A stretch of 5,335 bases of DNA from Candidatus Heimdallarchaeota archaeon. Lineage in GTDB: Archaea > Asgardarchaeota > Heimdallarchaeia > Heimdallarchaeales > Kariarchaeaceae. Below the pieces are notes generated by a model. That model was given only the letters and a program-made list of their open reading frames with translations, was not told the origin of the DNA and searched no databases. Where the stretch lies: assembly GCA_030668165.1 (NCBI GenBank), contig DAOUUM010000239.1, positions 1 to 5,335 of the forward strand, in the 5' to 3' direction. The translations under genes were made by a program, and so were the position numbers. Below are positions 5,277 through 5,335 of this stretch, in pieces (position 1 is the first letter of the stretch; each line of letters begins with the position of its first letter).

Positions 5277-5335
5277 ATGGAGGGAACATCCAAAATGAAG
5301 GGTTCAAACTTAATCAATGAGGATGAAATTTCAGA
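5277..5335 (+). CDS. possible 5' end of a rightward gene, truncated by the window edge
   Basis: From ATG 5277 an open frame runs to the window end (19 complete codons, beginning MEGTSKMKGS and rich in polar residues). An in-frame TTG at 5253 would add eight residues and is better spaced from a TATA-like box; the preceding in-frame stop is at 5235. No family can be recognised from so few residues. The call rests on the open frame and the divergent promoter context, and could be chance. Confidence 0.3.
   Translation, partial: MEGTSKMKGSNLINEDEIS

Noticed and set aside
1..5335. CRISPR array, tRNA or rRNA genes
   Set aside because: No regularly spaced direct repeats, and no tRNA-like cloverleaf or conserved rRNA sequence, were seen on either strand.

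Overview
The window is AT-rich DNA, most likely from an archaeon. Four genes (tnpB, the prolyl-tRNA-synthetase-like gene, the zinc-finger membrane protein and the EEP hydrolase) each have an archaeal-type TATA box centred about 25-28 nt before the chosen start codon. Three of those starts are GTG and none has a convincing Shine-Dalgarno sequence. This is the layout expected for leaderless archaeal transcripts. The zinc-finger/transmembrane/zinc-ribbon architecture is also familiar from archaea. An Asgard-type or similar uncultivated lineage is possible but cannot be shown from this window.

Positions 1-1640 hold a decayed IS607-type insertion sequence. A 67-codon remnant of the serine-recombinase gene tnpA keeps only the MerR-like helix-turn-helix. 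It is followed by a full-length tnpB with its own TATA box. TnpB keeps the RuvC D-E-D residues but has lost one of the four zinc cysteines (Cys to Arg). Each end carries copies of the same two short motifs in swapped order, and each has a hairpin with a 9-bp stem and 7-nt loop. The element ends about 85 bp upstream of the next gene.

Positions 1724-3328 encode the most notable protein: a 534-residue relative of bacterial-type prolyl-tRNA synthetase. All three class II catalytic motifs are deleted or degenerate. The inserted Ala-tRNA(Pro) editing domain, two flanking CxxC pairs and the C-terminal anticodon-binding domain look well preserved. It reads as a catalytically dead synthetase reshaped into a possible tRNA-docked trans-editing factor, or another tRNA-binding protein.

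Positions 3425-3988 encode a small membrane protein with an N-terminal B-box-like zinc finger, two adjacent membrane segments and a C-terminal zinc ribbon. Converging on it from the minus strand (5110-4127) is an endonuclease/exonuclease/phosphatase-fold hydrolase that resembles sphingomyelinases. A hydrophobic, membrane-seeking segment is inserted just before its catalytic Ser-Asp-His motif. From 5111 to the window end there is a divergent promoter region and, probably, the first codons of a rightward gene that runs off the edge.

The non-mobile genes do not form an obvious operon. Each appears to have its own promoter, and no shared pathway is evident.
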